In this document: positions 26,993 through 35,984 of the stretch, one piece after another
How positions within the stretch are numbered: the stretch's first letter is position 1
Layout: every line of letters starts with the position of its first letter
NCBI GenBank assembly: GCA_963734185.1
Contig: CAVTGA010000002.1
Span: forward strand, 1,240,001 to 1,304,000
Origin: PALSA-894 sp963734185
GTDB lineage: Bacteria > Pseudomonadota > Alphaproteobacteria > Rhizobiales > Xanthobacteraceae
Length of the DNA stretch: 64,000 nucleotides
Direction: 5' to 3'
The notes under the pieces: generated by a model
What the model was told of the DNA's origin: nothing
The model's database searches: none
Seen by the model: only the letters and a program-made list of their open reading frames with translations
Translations under genes and position numbers: made by a program

Positions 26993-27564
26993 GCGCGAGC
27001 CTCAACGCGGCGGCGCCCGCGCCGCTGCGACTCCTGCTCGACGCAATCGAGAAGCTCGCCCGCCTCGACGGCTGGATCGGCGCCGGCTGCCTGGTCGCAC
27101 TGACGGCGCTGATGCTCGCCGAGATCACGGTGCGGGCGTTGTCGAACGTGTTCCCCTCCGTGCCTGCCGATATCCCGGTGGCGTGGGAGTACTCGTCCTA
27201 CCTCATGGCGGCCTGCTTCACGTTCGGGGCCGCCATGACGTTGCGGGCCGGCGGCCATATCCGCGTCACGCTCGTGCTCGCGCGCGTGCAGCCGGGCGCG
27301 CGCCGCCTGCTCGAAGTGTTCGCCTCGCTCGCCGCCATGATGTTCACCGGCTTTCTGGCGCTCGCCATGGTGCGATTCACGCTCAGCGCGTACGAGCGCG
27401 GGCAGACCTCGATCTCGAGCGACACGCTGCTGTGGATCCCGCAGTCGGTGGTGGCGTTCGGGATGGTGCTGCTGGCGCTGCAGTTTCTCGCCCGCACCAT
27501 CCAGGCCGCCTACGGATTACCGCTCGAGGACGCGCGCATGCGCGCATGCGCGCCGGTGGAATAG
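26989..27564 (+). CDS. TRAP transporter small permease (DctQ family)
   Basis: A 191-residue membrane protein with four predicted helices and the DctQ core AWEYSSYLMAACFTFGAAMTLRAGGHIRVTL. It overlaps DctP by ATGA. Together with the large permease it forms the sodium-driven membrane unit. Confidence 0.87.
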   Translation: MSASLNAAAPAPLRLLLDAIEKLARLDGWIGAGCLVALTALMLAEITVRALSNVFPSVPADIPVAWEYSSYLMAACFTFGAAMTLRAGGHIRVTLVLARVQPGARRLLEVFASLAAMMFTGFLALAMVRFTLSAYERGQTSISSDTLLWIPQSVVAFGMVLLALQFLARTIQAAYGLPLEDARMRACAPVE

Positions 27565-28878
27565 ATGGGCGCCGTCGTCGGCTCGATGTTCGCGATCCTG
27601 TTCTCGGCGCTTGCCGGGGGCCTGTGGATCGGGCTCGCGCTTGGCGCGACCGGCGCGCTGATGCTGGCGATCTTCCGCGACATCCCGCTCGACAAGCTGC
27701 TCGCCCAGTACGCCTGGAACATCCTGACCACGCAGGAGCTCCTGGCGCTGCCGATGTTCATCCTGATGGGCGAGATCCTGTTCCGCACGCGCCTGTCGCA
27801 ATCGCTGTTCCAGGGACTGGCGCCGTGGGCCGGCCTGCTGCCGGGTCGGCTGCTGCATGTCAATGTCGTGGGCTGCTCGATCTTCGCGGCGATCTCCGGC
27901 TCCTCGGCCGCCACCACCCAGGTGGTCGGACGCATGGCGCTGACCGAGCTGCTGCGGCGCGGCTACTCCAGGGACATCGCGATCGGCAGCTTGGCCGGGG
28001 CCGGCACGCTCGGCTTCCTCATCCCGCCGTCCAACATCATGATCATCTACGGCGTGCTCGGCGACGTCTCGATCCTCAAGCTGTTCACCGCCGGCTTCAT
28101 TCCCGGCTTCCTGCTCGCCGGCTGCTTCATGGCGTGGGTCATGATTCACACTACGCTGCGCCCGGGCTTGGTTCCCGCGAGCGAGCGCGCGCTCAGCGGC
28201 GTGTCGATGCTCGACCGCCTCAAGTCGCTGAAAGACCTCGCGCCCGCGGTCTTCCTCATCGCCGCGGTGCTCGGCTCGATGTATGGCGGCATCGCGACGC
28301 CATCGGAGGGCGCCGCGGTCGGCGTGCTCGGCGCGCTCATCGTTGCCGGCCTGCAGCGCGAGTTGACGCTTCAAGCGTTGCGCGACATCGCCATCGGCTC
28401 GGTGCTGACCTGCTCGATGATCGCCATGATCCTGCTCGGTGCCTCGATCCTCGGCAGCGCCGCCGCCTTCCTCGGCATTCCGCGCGCGATCGCGGATTTC
28501 GTCGCCAGCCTCGGTCTCTCGCCGTTCATGCTGATCGTGGCGCTGATCGTGTTCTACCTGATCCTCGGCTGCTTCCTCGACGGCTTCTCGATGATCGTGA
28601 TGACCTTGCCGATCGTGATGCCGATCGTGAAGCAGGCCGGGTTCGATCCGGTGTGGTTCGGCATCTTCCTGGTGCTGGTGGTCGAGATGGCGCAGATCAC
28701 CCCCCCGGTCGGGTTCAACCTGTTCGTCATCCAGGGGCTGACCGGCGACGGCCTCGGCTATATCGCGCGCGTCACTTTGCCGTATCTGGTGATCATGATC
28801 CTGTTCACGCTGGTGATCACGGTGTTCCCGCAGATCGCGTTGTGGCTGCCGACCGTGCTGGCCGGGCGTGGCGGTTGA
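27565..28878 (+). CDS. TRAP transporter large permease (DctM family)
   Basis: A 437-residue membrane protein with about twelve hydrophobic segments and DctM marks: the opening SALAGGLWIGLALG, GSLAGAGTLGFLIPPSNIMIIYG, and late ITPPVGFNLFVIQGL. It begins directly after the DctQ stop. Last gene of the HyuAB-TRAP operon. Confidence 0.9.
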   Translation: MGAVVGSMFAILFSALAGGLWIGLALGATGALMLAIFRDIPLDKLLAQYAWNILTTQELLALPMFILMGEILFRTRLSQSLFQGLAPWAGLLPGRLLHVNVVGCSIFAAISGSSAATTQVVGRMALTELLRRGYSRDIAIGSLAGAGTLGFLIPPSNIMIIYGVLGDVSILKLFTAGFIPGFLLAGCFMAWVMIHTTLRPGLVPASERALSGVSMLDRLKSLKDLAPAVFLIAAVLGSMYGGIATPSEGAAVGVLGALIVAGLQRELTLQALRDIAIGSVLTCSMIAMILLGASILGSAAAFLGIPRAIADFVASLGLSPFMLIVALIVFYLILGCFLDGFSMIVMTLPIVMPIVKQAGFDPVWFGIFLVLVVEMAQITPPVGFNLFVIQGLTGDGLGYIARVTLPYLVIMILFTLVITVFPQIALWLPTVLAGRGG

Positions 28879-29020
28879 TCGCGATTACCGGCCCGTCGAA
28901 CGCGCGCAATATCTGATTGACCGTTCACGCGGTCACCTATCTTCTCGTGCCATCGCAACAGTGAGAGGCGATTGGCAGCGATGGATTGCGCAATGACGAA
29001 CTGCCATGCAATTCTGCGGC

Positions 29021-29818
29021 ATGCCACACAGTTATGTTGCCTACATCGATGAGTCGGGTGACGACGGCCTAAAAAAATTCCGCATTTCAGGTAAGCAAGG
29101 CGGCTCGTCTACTTGGCTAATCATATCAGCCTGCCTGTTTCGGCAGATCTACAGTCTCGACGCTGTTTCTTGGCGCGACGAGATCACAAGCAAGATTCCG
29201 GAGAAGAAGAAACGAACGCTGCATTTTGCCGATTTGAATCACAATCAAAGAGTTGTTGCCGCGCAAGCCATAGCGACAAAGCCGCTTCGAGCGATGAGCA
29301 TTCTCGCCGCAAAGAAGCCCATTCCCGATGGCATCTACAAAGAGAAGAATCAGCTCTATTTCTACATGACACGCTATTTGATAGAGCGCCTGTCATGGCT
29401 GTGTCGTGATCTTCGACCCAAAGTCCCAGAAGGCGACGGCAGAGTGGCGATAACGTTCTCGCGTCGTGGCGGAATGTCCTACGACAGCTTTCAAGGTTAC
29501 CTGCGCCGCCTACAGGTTGCACAAGATCAAGAGGTAAAGATTCATTGGCCCGTGATCGATATCGACGGCGTTACAGCAAAGGATCATTCGAGCAGCGCCA
29601 GCTTGCAATTGGCCGATGCGATCACATCCTCGTTCGCTGCCGCTGTCGAACCAAACTCCTACGGAAATTGCGAATTACGCTATGCCGAAATTCTCAAGCC
29701 GATTACGTATCACCGGAAAGGCAACTACCTCAGCTACGGAGTGAAGTGCGTTCCAAAGCCCGAGGAGTGCGGTCTCAACGACGAGCAGAAAAAGCTGTTC
29801 GAACTCTTCAAGGGATGA
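29021..29818 (+). CDS. DUF3800 domain protein
   Basis: A 265-residue protein opening MPHSYVAYIDESGDDGLKK, the Asp/Glu pair that marks DUF3800. Later conserved points are LHFADLNHNQR (about 70) and LQLADAITSSFAAA (about 200), where a second Asp lies. The domain has an RNase H-like pattern and is common in phage, mobile and defence contexts, but its activity is not established. An ATG five codons upstream (29006) is also possible; neither start has a clear ribosome-binding site. Base composition is distinctly AT-richer than both flanks, a sign of recent gain. No partner gene of the same composition is present. Confidence 0.75.
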   Translation: MPHSYVAYIDESGDDGLKKFRISGKQGGSSTWLIISACLFRQIYSLDAVSWRDEITSKIPEKKKRTLHFADLNHNQRVVAAQAIATKPLRAMSILAAKKPIPDGIYKEKNQLYFYMTRYLIERLSWLCRDLRPKVPEGDGRVAITFSRRGGMSYDSFQGYLRRLQVAQDQEVKIHWPVIDIDGVTAKDHSSSASLQLADAITSSFAAAVEPNSYGNCELRYAEILKPITYHRKGNYLSYGVKCVPKPEECGLNDEQKKLFELFKG

Positions 29819-30208
29819 GAGTGGTGGCCCCCCGGCCCATGATTGCGGTGATGAGCCGCCTGCAATCTCGCGATTGCTCTGGGGAATTCCGGCGCATGGC
29901 CACCAACCGCTATATAGGGGATTTCTCCTTAAAGATCAAATATTTGGCGCAAATGGTGCTTAACCCATTGGCTGTCAACGCATTCTTGTTAGTCTAACAT
30001 CCATTTCGGAGCCGAACCAAAATTTCGGGGTCAGTCGCCACTTCTAAGGACTTGCTTCGCCGTCGTTCGACTGCAGGGCGTGTGCGGCGCCGCGGCCCAG
30101 GCCGGCATGTCGCCACGGGGGGCGACGGCTGTACCTAAGGCCGGCCAATTTGCCCGATCATCCTGCGCAACGCTATCGTTCAGCCGAAAGGCAATTCGAG
30201 GAACACAG
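29819..30208. other. Gene-free stretch between the DUF3800 gene and the molybdenum hydroxylase gene
   Basis: No credible reading frame on either strand. The left half (to about 30040) keeps the AT-richer composition of the DUF3800 gene and contains TATATAGGGG and CCAAAATTTCGGGG. The right half is GC-rich with a small hairpin GTCGCC-ACGG-GGGCGAC near 30110. It should carry the promoter of the following gene, but I cannot assign boxes with confidence. Confidence 0.5.
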
Positions 30209-32542
30209 ATGGCCAAATTCGGAATCGGGCAGGCGGTGCGCCGCGTCGAGGACCAGCGTTTCCTCACCGGCGCCGGGCGCTATGTCGACGACATGGTGCT
30301 GCCGGGGATGTGCCACGGCGTCGTGCTGCATTCGCCGCACGCGCATGCGCGCATCAAGTCGATCGACGTGTCGAAGGCCAAGGCCGCGCCCGGCGTGCTG
30401 CTGGTCCTCACCGGCGCCGACGTGGCGGGGGAGAAGCTCGGTGCCTTCACCGCCGCCATGATGCCGGAAGACCTCGGCGCCCCGAAGGGGCATCGCATCC
30501 ATCAGCCGCTGCTGCAGGCCGACAAGGCCCGCTTCGTCGGCGATCGCGTCGCGTTCGTGGTGGCGGAAACCGACATGCAGGCGCGCGACGCCGCCGAGCT
30601 GATCGAGCTGGACTACGAGACGCTGCCCGCCGTGGCGCTGGTGGAAGACGCCGCCAAGCCCGGCGCGCCCAAGGTGTGGGACGACAATCCGAACGGCAAC
30701 GTCGCCTTCGTGCTGGCGTTCGGCGATCAGGCCGCGACCGACGCCGCCTTCGCGCAGGCCAAGCACGTGGTGAAGCTGCGCATGGAGAACAACCGGGTCA
30801 CGCCGGTGTCGATGGAGCCGCGCACCGCGATCGGGGACTACAACGCGGCCGACGATGCCTACACGCTCTACACCTCCTCGCAGAACCCGCACGGCGTGCG
30901 CATGGAGATCGCGGGCATCTTCCATGTGAGCGAGAACCAGGTGCGCGTGGTCGCGCCCGACGTCGGCGGCGGGTTCGGCCTCAAGGGCGGGGCCTTCCCG
31001 GACGACATGCTGGTGCTGTGGGCGTCGCGCAAGCTCAAGCGTCCGGTGAAGTGGGTCGCGACCCGCTCGGAAAGCATGATGACCGACCACACCGGGCGCG
31101 ATCTCGTCAGCTACGGCGAGCTGGCGCTCGACCAGAGCGGCAGGATCCTGGCGATCCGCTCGCAGTCGCTGTTCCAGATCGGCGCGTACTTCGTCGGCCC
31201 CGGCATGGTGAGCGGCCTGTTCTCGCTGCGCTTCATCCCGGAGGCCTACGACGTGCAGACGATGCACATCGTGTGCAAGGGCCTGTTCACCAACACGCCG
31301 CAGGCCGGGCCCTATCGCGGTGCCGGGCGGCCGGAAGCCGCCTACTTCACCGAGCGCATGATCGAGCATGCGGCGCGCCAGATCGGCATGGACGTGGCGC
31401 AGATCCGCCGCATCAACCTCATCCCGCCGGACAAGTTTCCCTACAGCACGCCGACCTGGTACACCTACGACTCTGGCGAGTTCGTGCGCCTGCTCGACAA
31501 GTGCGTCGAGATGGCCGACTGGAACGGCTACGAAAAGCGCCGCAAGGCTTCGGAGCAGAACGGCAAGCTGCGCGGCCGCTCGGTCTGCTACTACATCGAG
31601 TTCGGCGGCATCTTCAACGACCGCATGGACATCCGCTTCGATCCGGGCGGCACCGTCACGGTGTTCGGCGGCACGCATTCGCACGGTCAGGGACACGCGA
31701 CCGTGTTCGCGCAGCTGGTGCACGAATTCCTCGGCGTGCCGTTCGAGAGCATCCGCTACGTGCAGGGCGACACCGCGCAGGTGCAGTTCGGACGCGGCAC
31801 CTATGGGGCGCGCAGCGCCGTGGTCGGCGGCAGCGCGCTCAAGCGCGCCGCGGACGCGATCATCGAGAAGGCGAAGCCGATGGCCGCCGCCATGATGGAG
31901 GCGGACGCCGGCGACATCGAATTCAAGGACGGCAGCTTCAAGGTCGCCGGCACCGACAAGGCGATCCCGCTGACCGAAGTCGCCAAGGCGTCGTTCGCGC
32001 CGATGGGACCGATGACCAAGTTCGGCATCGGGCTCGAAGGTTCCGGCAGCCACAATCCCGAGCCGCCGAGCCATCCGAACGGCGCGCACGCGGTCGAGGT
32101 CGAGATCGATCCGGAAACCGGCGAAGTGACGGTCGACCGTTACGTGATGGTCGACGATCTCGGTCAGGTGCTCAATCCGATGATCGTCAACGGCCAGCAG
32201 CACGGCGGCGTGGCGCAGGGCATCGGGCAGGCGCTGTACGAGCACGCGGTCTACGACCAGGACTCGGCGCAACTCGTCACCGGCTCGTTTATGGATTACG
32301 TCATGCCGCGCGCCGATATGCTGCCGAATTTCCAGATCGCGCTGGAAGAAGTGCCGTGCAAGACCAACCCGATCGGCGTCAAGGGCATCGGCGAATCCGG
32401 CACGATCGGCGCGCCGCCGGTGGTCATCAACGCGGTGATCGATGCGCTCTCGCCGCTCGGCATCGACCGCATCGACATGCCGGCGACGCCGGCACGGGTG
32501 TGGCAGGCGATCCAGGAGGCGCGCGCGAAGGCCGCGGAATAA
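30209..32542 (+). CDS. Molybdopterin-binding large subunit of a xanthine dehydrogenase/CoxL form II type enzyme
   Basis: A 777-residue protein. It opens GQAVRRVEDQRFLTGAGRYVDD as in CoxL-like subunits. It has the GGGFGLKGG motif near 255, the form II active-site motif PYRGAGR near 369 (form I CO dehydrogenases have AYRCSFR), and the catalytic Glu in KGIGESGTIGAPP near the C-terminus. Such subunits hydroxylate aldehydes or heterocycles at a Mo centre and need an FAD subunit and a 2Fe-2S subunit. No gene for either lies beside it, which is unusual. The ATG at 30209 is set by the start of the conserved domain. Confidence 0.87.
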   Translation: MAKFGIGQAVRRVEDQRFLTGAGRYVDDMVLPGMCHGVVLHSPHAHARIKSIDVSKAKAAPGVLLVLTGADVAGEKLGAFTAAMMPEDLGAPKGHRIHQPLLQADKARFVGDRVAFVVAETDMQARDAAELIELDYETLPAVALVEDAAKPGAPKVWDDNPNGNVAFVLAFGDQAATDAAFAQAKHVVKLRMENNRVTPVSMEPRTAIGDYNAADDAYTLYTSSQNPHGVRMEIAGIFHVSENQVRVVAPDVGGGFGLKGGAFPDDMLVLWASRKLKRPVKWVATRSESMMTDHTGRDLVSYGELALDQSGRILAIRSQSLFQIGAYFVGPGMVSGLFSLRFIPEAYDVQTMHIVCKGLFTNTPQAGPYRGAGRPEAAYFTERMIEHAARQIGMDVAQIRRINLIPPDKFPYSTPTWYTYDSGEFVRLLDKCVEMADWNGYEKRRKASEQNGKLRGRSVCYYIEFGGIFNDRMDIRFDPGGTVTVFGGTHSHGQGHATVFAQLVHEFLGVPFESIRYVQGDTAQVQFGRGTYGARSAVVGGSALKRAADAIIEKAKPMAAAMMEADAGDIEFKDGSFKVAGTDKAIPLTEVAKASFAPMGPMTKFGIGLEGSGSHNPEPPSHPNGAHAVEVEIDPETGEVTVDRYVMVDDLGQVLNPMIVNGQQHGGVAQGIGQALYEHAVYDQDSAQLVTGSFMDYVMPRADMLPNFQIALEEVPCKTNPIGVKGIGESGTIGAPPVVINAVIDALSPLGIDRIDMPATPARVWQAIQEARAKAAE

Positions 32543-32551
32543 TCCCGATGA

Positions 32552-33190
32552 TCAAGCGGCCGGCCGCTCGATCGGCGCGTCGACGAACACTTGGTATTGC
32601 TGCGACTTCGGTTTCGCCTTGTCGTCCGCGTTGACGTAACTGATCGAGCTTTTGCCGAGCAGGTCGCGCGGCAGGATCATGACGCGGATGAAGCGGGTCG
32701 GCCGGTCGCTGCCTTGCGCGAACACCGGCTCCGGCCCGCTCTCGTACCAGGCGCCGCCCGGCCCGTAGCAGGTCGAGCGCCCATGGGTGTCGACGCGTAA
32801 GGCCCCTTCGATCAGGCAGCGGATGCCGGGCCCCTGGTGGCGGTGCAGATAGGCGCAGCCGCCGGGCGGGAAGGCGACGCTGTCGCCGCGCAGCAGCAGG
32901 TCGCCGTCCGGCAGGGTGTCGAGGCGGGCCGCGAGCTTCTCGCGCGAGGTGGCGCTTTCCGCCGAAGCCGCGCCGTCCGCGCAAAACTCCCAGCGCCAGC
33001 AGGTCGCACCGGTCTTGCCCGGCGCGACCGAGACCCAGCCGCTGCCGTGCCAGGCTGCGCCGTCGCCGACGGTTCCGCCGTCGATCGTCACCGATCCGTG
33101 CGTCACGAAGATCATGCGCGCGAGCGCCGGCAGCTGCAGCGGCGCGGCGTCGTTCGGCAGCACGTCTTCGATAAGGCGCAGGATCGGCAT
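32552..33190 (-). CDS. Cupin-domain protein, probable sensor/binding type
   Basis: A 212-residue protein with a double-stranded beta-helix pattern: HGSVTIDGGTVGDGAAWHGSG in the N-half, and the cupin metal motif FPPGGCAYLHRHQGPGIRCLIEGALRVDT in the middle, where the His-x-His and a later acidic group would bind a metal. No enzymatic signature beyond this. It is convergent with the molybdenum hydroxylase gene (9 bases apart) and may have nothing to do with it. Function unknown. Confidence 0.7.
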   Translation of the reverse strand: MPILRLIEDVLPNDAAPLQLPALARMIFVTHGSVTIDGGTVGDGAAWHGSGWVSVAPGKTGATCWRWEFCADGAASAESATSREKLAARLDTLPDGDLLLRGDSVAFPPGGCAYLHRHQGPGIRCLIEGALRVDTHGRSTCYGPGGAWYESGPEPVFAQGSDRPTRFIRVMILPRDLLGKSSISYVNADDKAKPKSQQYQVFVDAPIERPAA

Positions 33191-33199
33191 GGAATCGTC

Positions 33200-33313
33200 G
33201 TAGCCCGGATTGCGTGCAACGCAATCCGGGAATCTCTCCGCGGCGGTGATCTCTCCCCGGCTTTCGCTTCCAGCGAAAGCCGGGCTACGGCTTCCAGCGA
33301 AAGCCGGGCTACG
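33200..33313. repeat. Class B repeat with an internal tandem duplication
   Basis: GTAGCCCGGATTGCGTGCAA with its complement, then CCCCGGCTTTCGCTTCCAGC and CGAAAGCCGGGCTACGG. The right end is duplicated in tandem: a unit of about 24 bases starting CTTCCAGCGAAAG occurs twice side by side. Confidence 0.75.
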
Positions 33314-33320
33314 GCCCGCC

Positions 33321-33716
33321 CTACCGCATCCGCAGCGTGAGCGGAACGCCCTGGGTGCCGGGGCAATCCATGATGCCCGCATAGTCGTCGGAAAGCTTGC
33401 CGCTGTAGGTGCAGGTCTTGCCGTCGAACGTCAGCGTCGCCGTCATCGCCGAACTCCAGCGCGACAGCTCGAGTCGGATCTCGCCGGTCTTGAACTCGGG
33501 ACCGCTCATGCTGCACAGGCCGACGTGCTTCAGGGTCATCGGCCCCGAATAGGCCTTGCGGCCGCTCGACGCGCTCTCCTGTACGTCCGCGCTCAGCTCC
33601 CATTCCGACAGATAGCCGGCTTTGCCGCTGATCTTCAGCGGTTGGGACTGCGCGGGAAACGACAACGCGGCGCAAGCCGCCACCAGGGACAAGGATCGCA
33701 GGACGATCGCAGGCAC
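33321..33716 (-). CDS. Small secreted protein of unknown function
   Basis: A 131-residue protein. The first 24 or so residues are a Sec signal peptide (hydrophobic core LSLVAACAALSFPAQSQ). The mature part is beta-rich and has two cysteines (CSMSG and KTCTYSG) plus a third near the end (MDCPG). It starts with GTG at 33716, only 3 bases after the hpnO stop, so it is probably translated from the hpnO transcript. I do not recognise the family. Its position suggests, but does not show, an envelope role with hopanoids. Confidence 0.6.
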   Translation of the reverse strand: MPAIVLRSLSLVAACAALSFPAQSQPLKISGKAGYLSEWELSADVQESASSGRKAYSGPMTLKHVGLCSMSGPEFKTGEIRLELSRWSSAMTATLTFDGKTCTYSGKLSDDYAGIMDCPGTQGVPLTLRMR

Positions 33717-33719
33717 TTG

Positions 33720-35120
33720 CTATCCGCTCGCGCGCGCCTTGATGGCGTTGTCGACCAGCGTCTTGCCGAGCGACCACGCGGCGCCCGGCACGCGGTGGCT
33801 GGCGGCGATGGCGGCATCGAACGCGTGCTCGATGCGGCTGCAATCGATGTCGGTGATGGTGAGCGAGGGAAGCAGCTTGATGGTATGGCTGCCGTGACCG
33901 GCGACCTGGGTGAGGATGCGATGGTCCTTGAACAGCGGAATGGTGATCAGTTGGCAGAACAGTCCCTTGCTGGCGGTCTCCATCACGCTCCACGACGCCT
34001 TGAGGGCGAGCGATCTGGGCGGACCGAACTCGACGCCGATCATCAGTCCCTTGCCGCGCACCTGGTGCAGCAATTCGAAGCGTTCGATCATCTGCGAGAA
34101 TTTCGCCAGCAGTTGCGCGCCGGTGCGCTCGGCGTTCTCGATCAGGCGTTCCGATGCGATCACGTCGAGGGTGGCGATCCCGGCCGCCATCGCCAGATCG
34201 TTCTTGGAGAAGGTCGAGCCGTGCACCACGGCGCGGTCCATGCGGTTGAACAGCCGGTCGAAGATCCACTTGCGCATCAGCACGGCGCCGACCGGCACGT
34301 GCCCGCCCGAGAGCGACTTGGCGAGCAGGACCATGTCGGGCTCGACGTTCCAATGCTCGCAGGCGAGGAAGCGGCCGGTCCGTCCGAGCCCGGTCTGGAT
34401 CTCGTCGGCGATGAACAGGGTCCCGTGGCGGCGGCAGAGCTCGGCCGCCGCCTGCAGATAACCGTCCGACGGCAGGTTCACGCCCTTGCCCTGGATCGGC
34501 TCGACGATGAAGGCCGCCATCGTCTTGCCCGCGAGCGCCTGCTCGAGCGCCGCAAGGTCGTCGAACGGAACCGCCTTGCAGCCGGGCAGCAGCGGCTCGA
34601 AGCCGGTGCGGAAGATCAAATCGCCATTGAGCGACAGCGACCCATTGGTCAGGCCATGGAAGGCGTGCTCGCAGTAGACGATGCCGCCCCGCCCGGTCGC
34701 CGCGCGGGCGAACTTGATGGCGGCCTCGACGGCCTCGGAACCGGAATTGGCGAAGAATACCTTCTCCAGATAGGGCACGCGCGCGAGCAGCCGCTCCGCC
34801 AGGACGCCGGCGAGCGCCGAGACGTCCATCTGGACCAGGTTGGGCAGCTCGGCGTCGAGCACGCTCTTGAGCGCGTCGCGAATGCGCGGATGGTTGCGCC
34901 CGACCCCGAAGGTGCCGAAGCCGCTCAACAGGTCGAGATACTGGTTGCCGGCGCGGTCGTAGAGATACTGGCCCTTGCCGCGCACGAAACCGACATTGTA
35001 GCCGATCGTCTTGAGCACCCGAACCATTTGCTCGTTGAGAAATTGAGTGTGCAGGGCAAAACGCTCGGCCTCGCGCTCGGCGAACAAGGCGGCGATATCA
35101 AGACTGTGGCGTGTATTCAT
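33720..35120 (-). CDS. hpnO: Hopanoid biosynthesis aminotransferase HpnO (class III, PLP)
   Basis: A 466-residue class III aminotransferase. Visible marks are NSGSEAVEAAIKFARAATGR (phosphate-binding region), the Asp of LFIADEIQTGLGRTG, and the PLP Lys in MVLLAKSLSGGHVPVG. It has an extra N-terminal helix region (HSLDIAALFAEREAERFALH) typical of HpnO. HpnO converts the bacteriohopanetetrol precursor aldehyde to aminobacteriohopanetriol. The call over other class III aminotransferases rests on the neighbourhood: hpnN and the rest of the hopanoid genes follow. Confidence 0.85.
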   Translation of the reverse strand: MNTRHSLDIAALFAEREAERFALHTQFLNEQMVRVLKTIGYNVGFVRGKGQYLYDRAGNQYLDLLSGFGTFGVGRNHPRIRDALKSVLDAELPNLVQMDVSALAGVLAERLLARVPYLEKVFFANSGSEAVEAAIKFARAATGRGGIVYCEHAFHGLTNGSLSLNGDLIFRTGFEPLLPGCKAVPFDDLAALEQALAGKTMAAFIVEPIQGKGVNLPSDGYLQAAAELCRRHGTLFIADEIQTGLGRTGRFLACEHWNVEPDMVLLAKSLSGGHVPVGAVLMRKWIFDRLFNRMDRAVVHGSTFSKNDLAMAAGIATLDVIASERLIENAERTGAQLLAKFSQMIERFELLHQVRGKGLMIGVEFGPPRSLALKASWSVMETASKGLFCQLITIPLFKDHRILTQVAGHGSHTIKLLPSLTITDIDCSRIEHAFDAAIAASHRVPGAAWSLGKTLVDNAIKARASG

Positions 35121-35279
35121 TTCGGGCCTTCGATATCATCGAGCCCGAATCAAGTAGTCCGAAGCCCTTGGGGCCGCAATAGTGCCGGTGTCGCAGTACA
35201 GGTGTCGCAGTAACGCCGCATTCGGGTCTATGGTATTGCAGCGAAAGCTGCGCGGGGACCAATCTCGGGAACAGACGAC

Positions 35280-35819
35280 ATGCGACACATTCTGATCGGC
35301 ATGGCAGGTCTGGCGCTCGCCGCGGTGCCGGCGTCGGCCGCCGAACCCACCGGCGACTGGTACGTCAAGGACCGCACCGCGCGCGTGACCATCGAGAACT
35401 GCGGCAACAAGCTATGGGGCGTGATCTCGTGGGAGGCCAACCCCGGCGCCGACAACAACAACCCGGACCCGAGCAAGCGCGGCCGTCCCATGCTGGGCTT
35501 GCCGCTGTTGACCGGGATGCAGCCCACCCAGCCGAATTTGTGGGAGGGCGAAATCTACAATCCGAAGGACGGCAAGATGTACACGGCCAGGATCAGCCTG
35601 GCGTCGCCCGATGCGCTCAAGCTTGAGGGCTGTCTCGGCGGGACGCTGGGCGGGATCCTCGGTTCGCTCGCCTGCGGCGGCGAGGAATGGACCCGGGCGG
35701 CGCCCGAGCCGGCGTCTGTCCCGGTCAAGGGCAAGAACGCCTCGCGCAAGCCCAGCATCTGCACCGCGCTCGGCCTCGCCAGCGGCCCGCCGCCCGCGCC
35801 GGAGCGGCGGGTGAAGTAA
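35280..35819 (+). CDS. DUF2147 secreted protein
   Basis: A 179-residue protein. Residues 1-20 are a Sec signal peptide ending ASAAEP. The mature part begins TGDWYVKDRTARVTIENCGNKLWGVISW, the DUF2147 pattern of a small beta-barrel-like domain with conserved Trp, and has LWEGEIYNPKDGKMYTARISL. The C-terminal 60 residues are Pro/Lys-rich. Function of the domain is unknown. It lies divergently between hpnO and hpnN, separated from hpnO by 159 bases. Confidence 0.8.
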   Translation: MRHILIGMAGLALAAVPASAAEPTGDWYVKDRTARVTIENCGNKLWGVISWEANPGADNNNPDPSKRGRPMLGLPLLTGMQPTQPNLWEGEIYNPKDGKMYTARISLASPDALKLEGCLGGTLGGILGSLACGGEEWTRAAPEPASVPVKGKNASRKPSICTALGLASGPPPAPERRVK

Positions 35820-35828
35820 TCTCTCACC

Positions 35829-35956
35829 CGTCATGGCCGGGCATAGCCGTCCGAAGGACGGCGTCGCTTCGCTCGCCTATGTCCCGGCCATCCACGGCTT
35901 ACTGCTTTTTGGCAACAAGAAAGACGTGGATGCCCGGCACAAGGCCGGGCATGACG
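35829..35956. repeat. Class A repeat with the 43-base loop module (copy 4)
   Basis: Outer arms as in the other class A copies. The module at 35841-35883 is identical to 6423-6465. It lies between the convergent DUF2147 and hpnN genes and could act as a terminator for both. Confidence 0.8.
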
Positions 35957-35984
35957 ACTGATGGATTTGGGCTGCTCGACGTGA

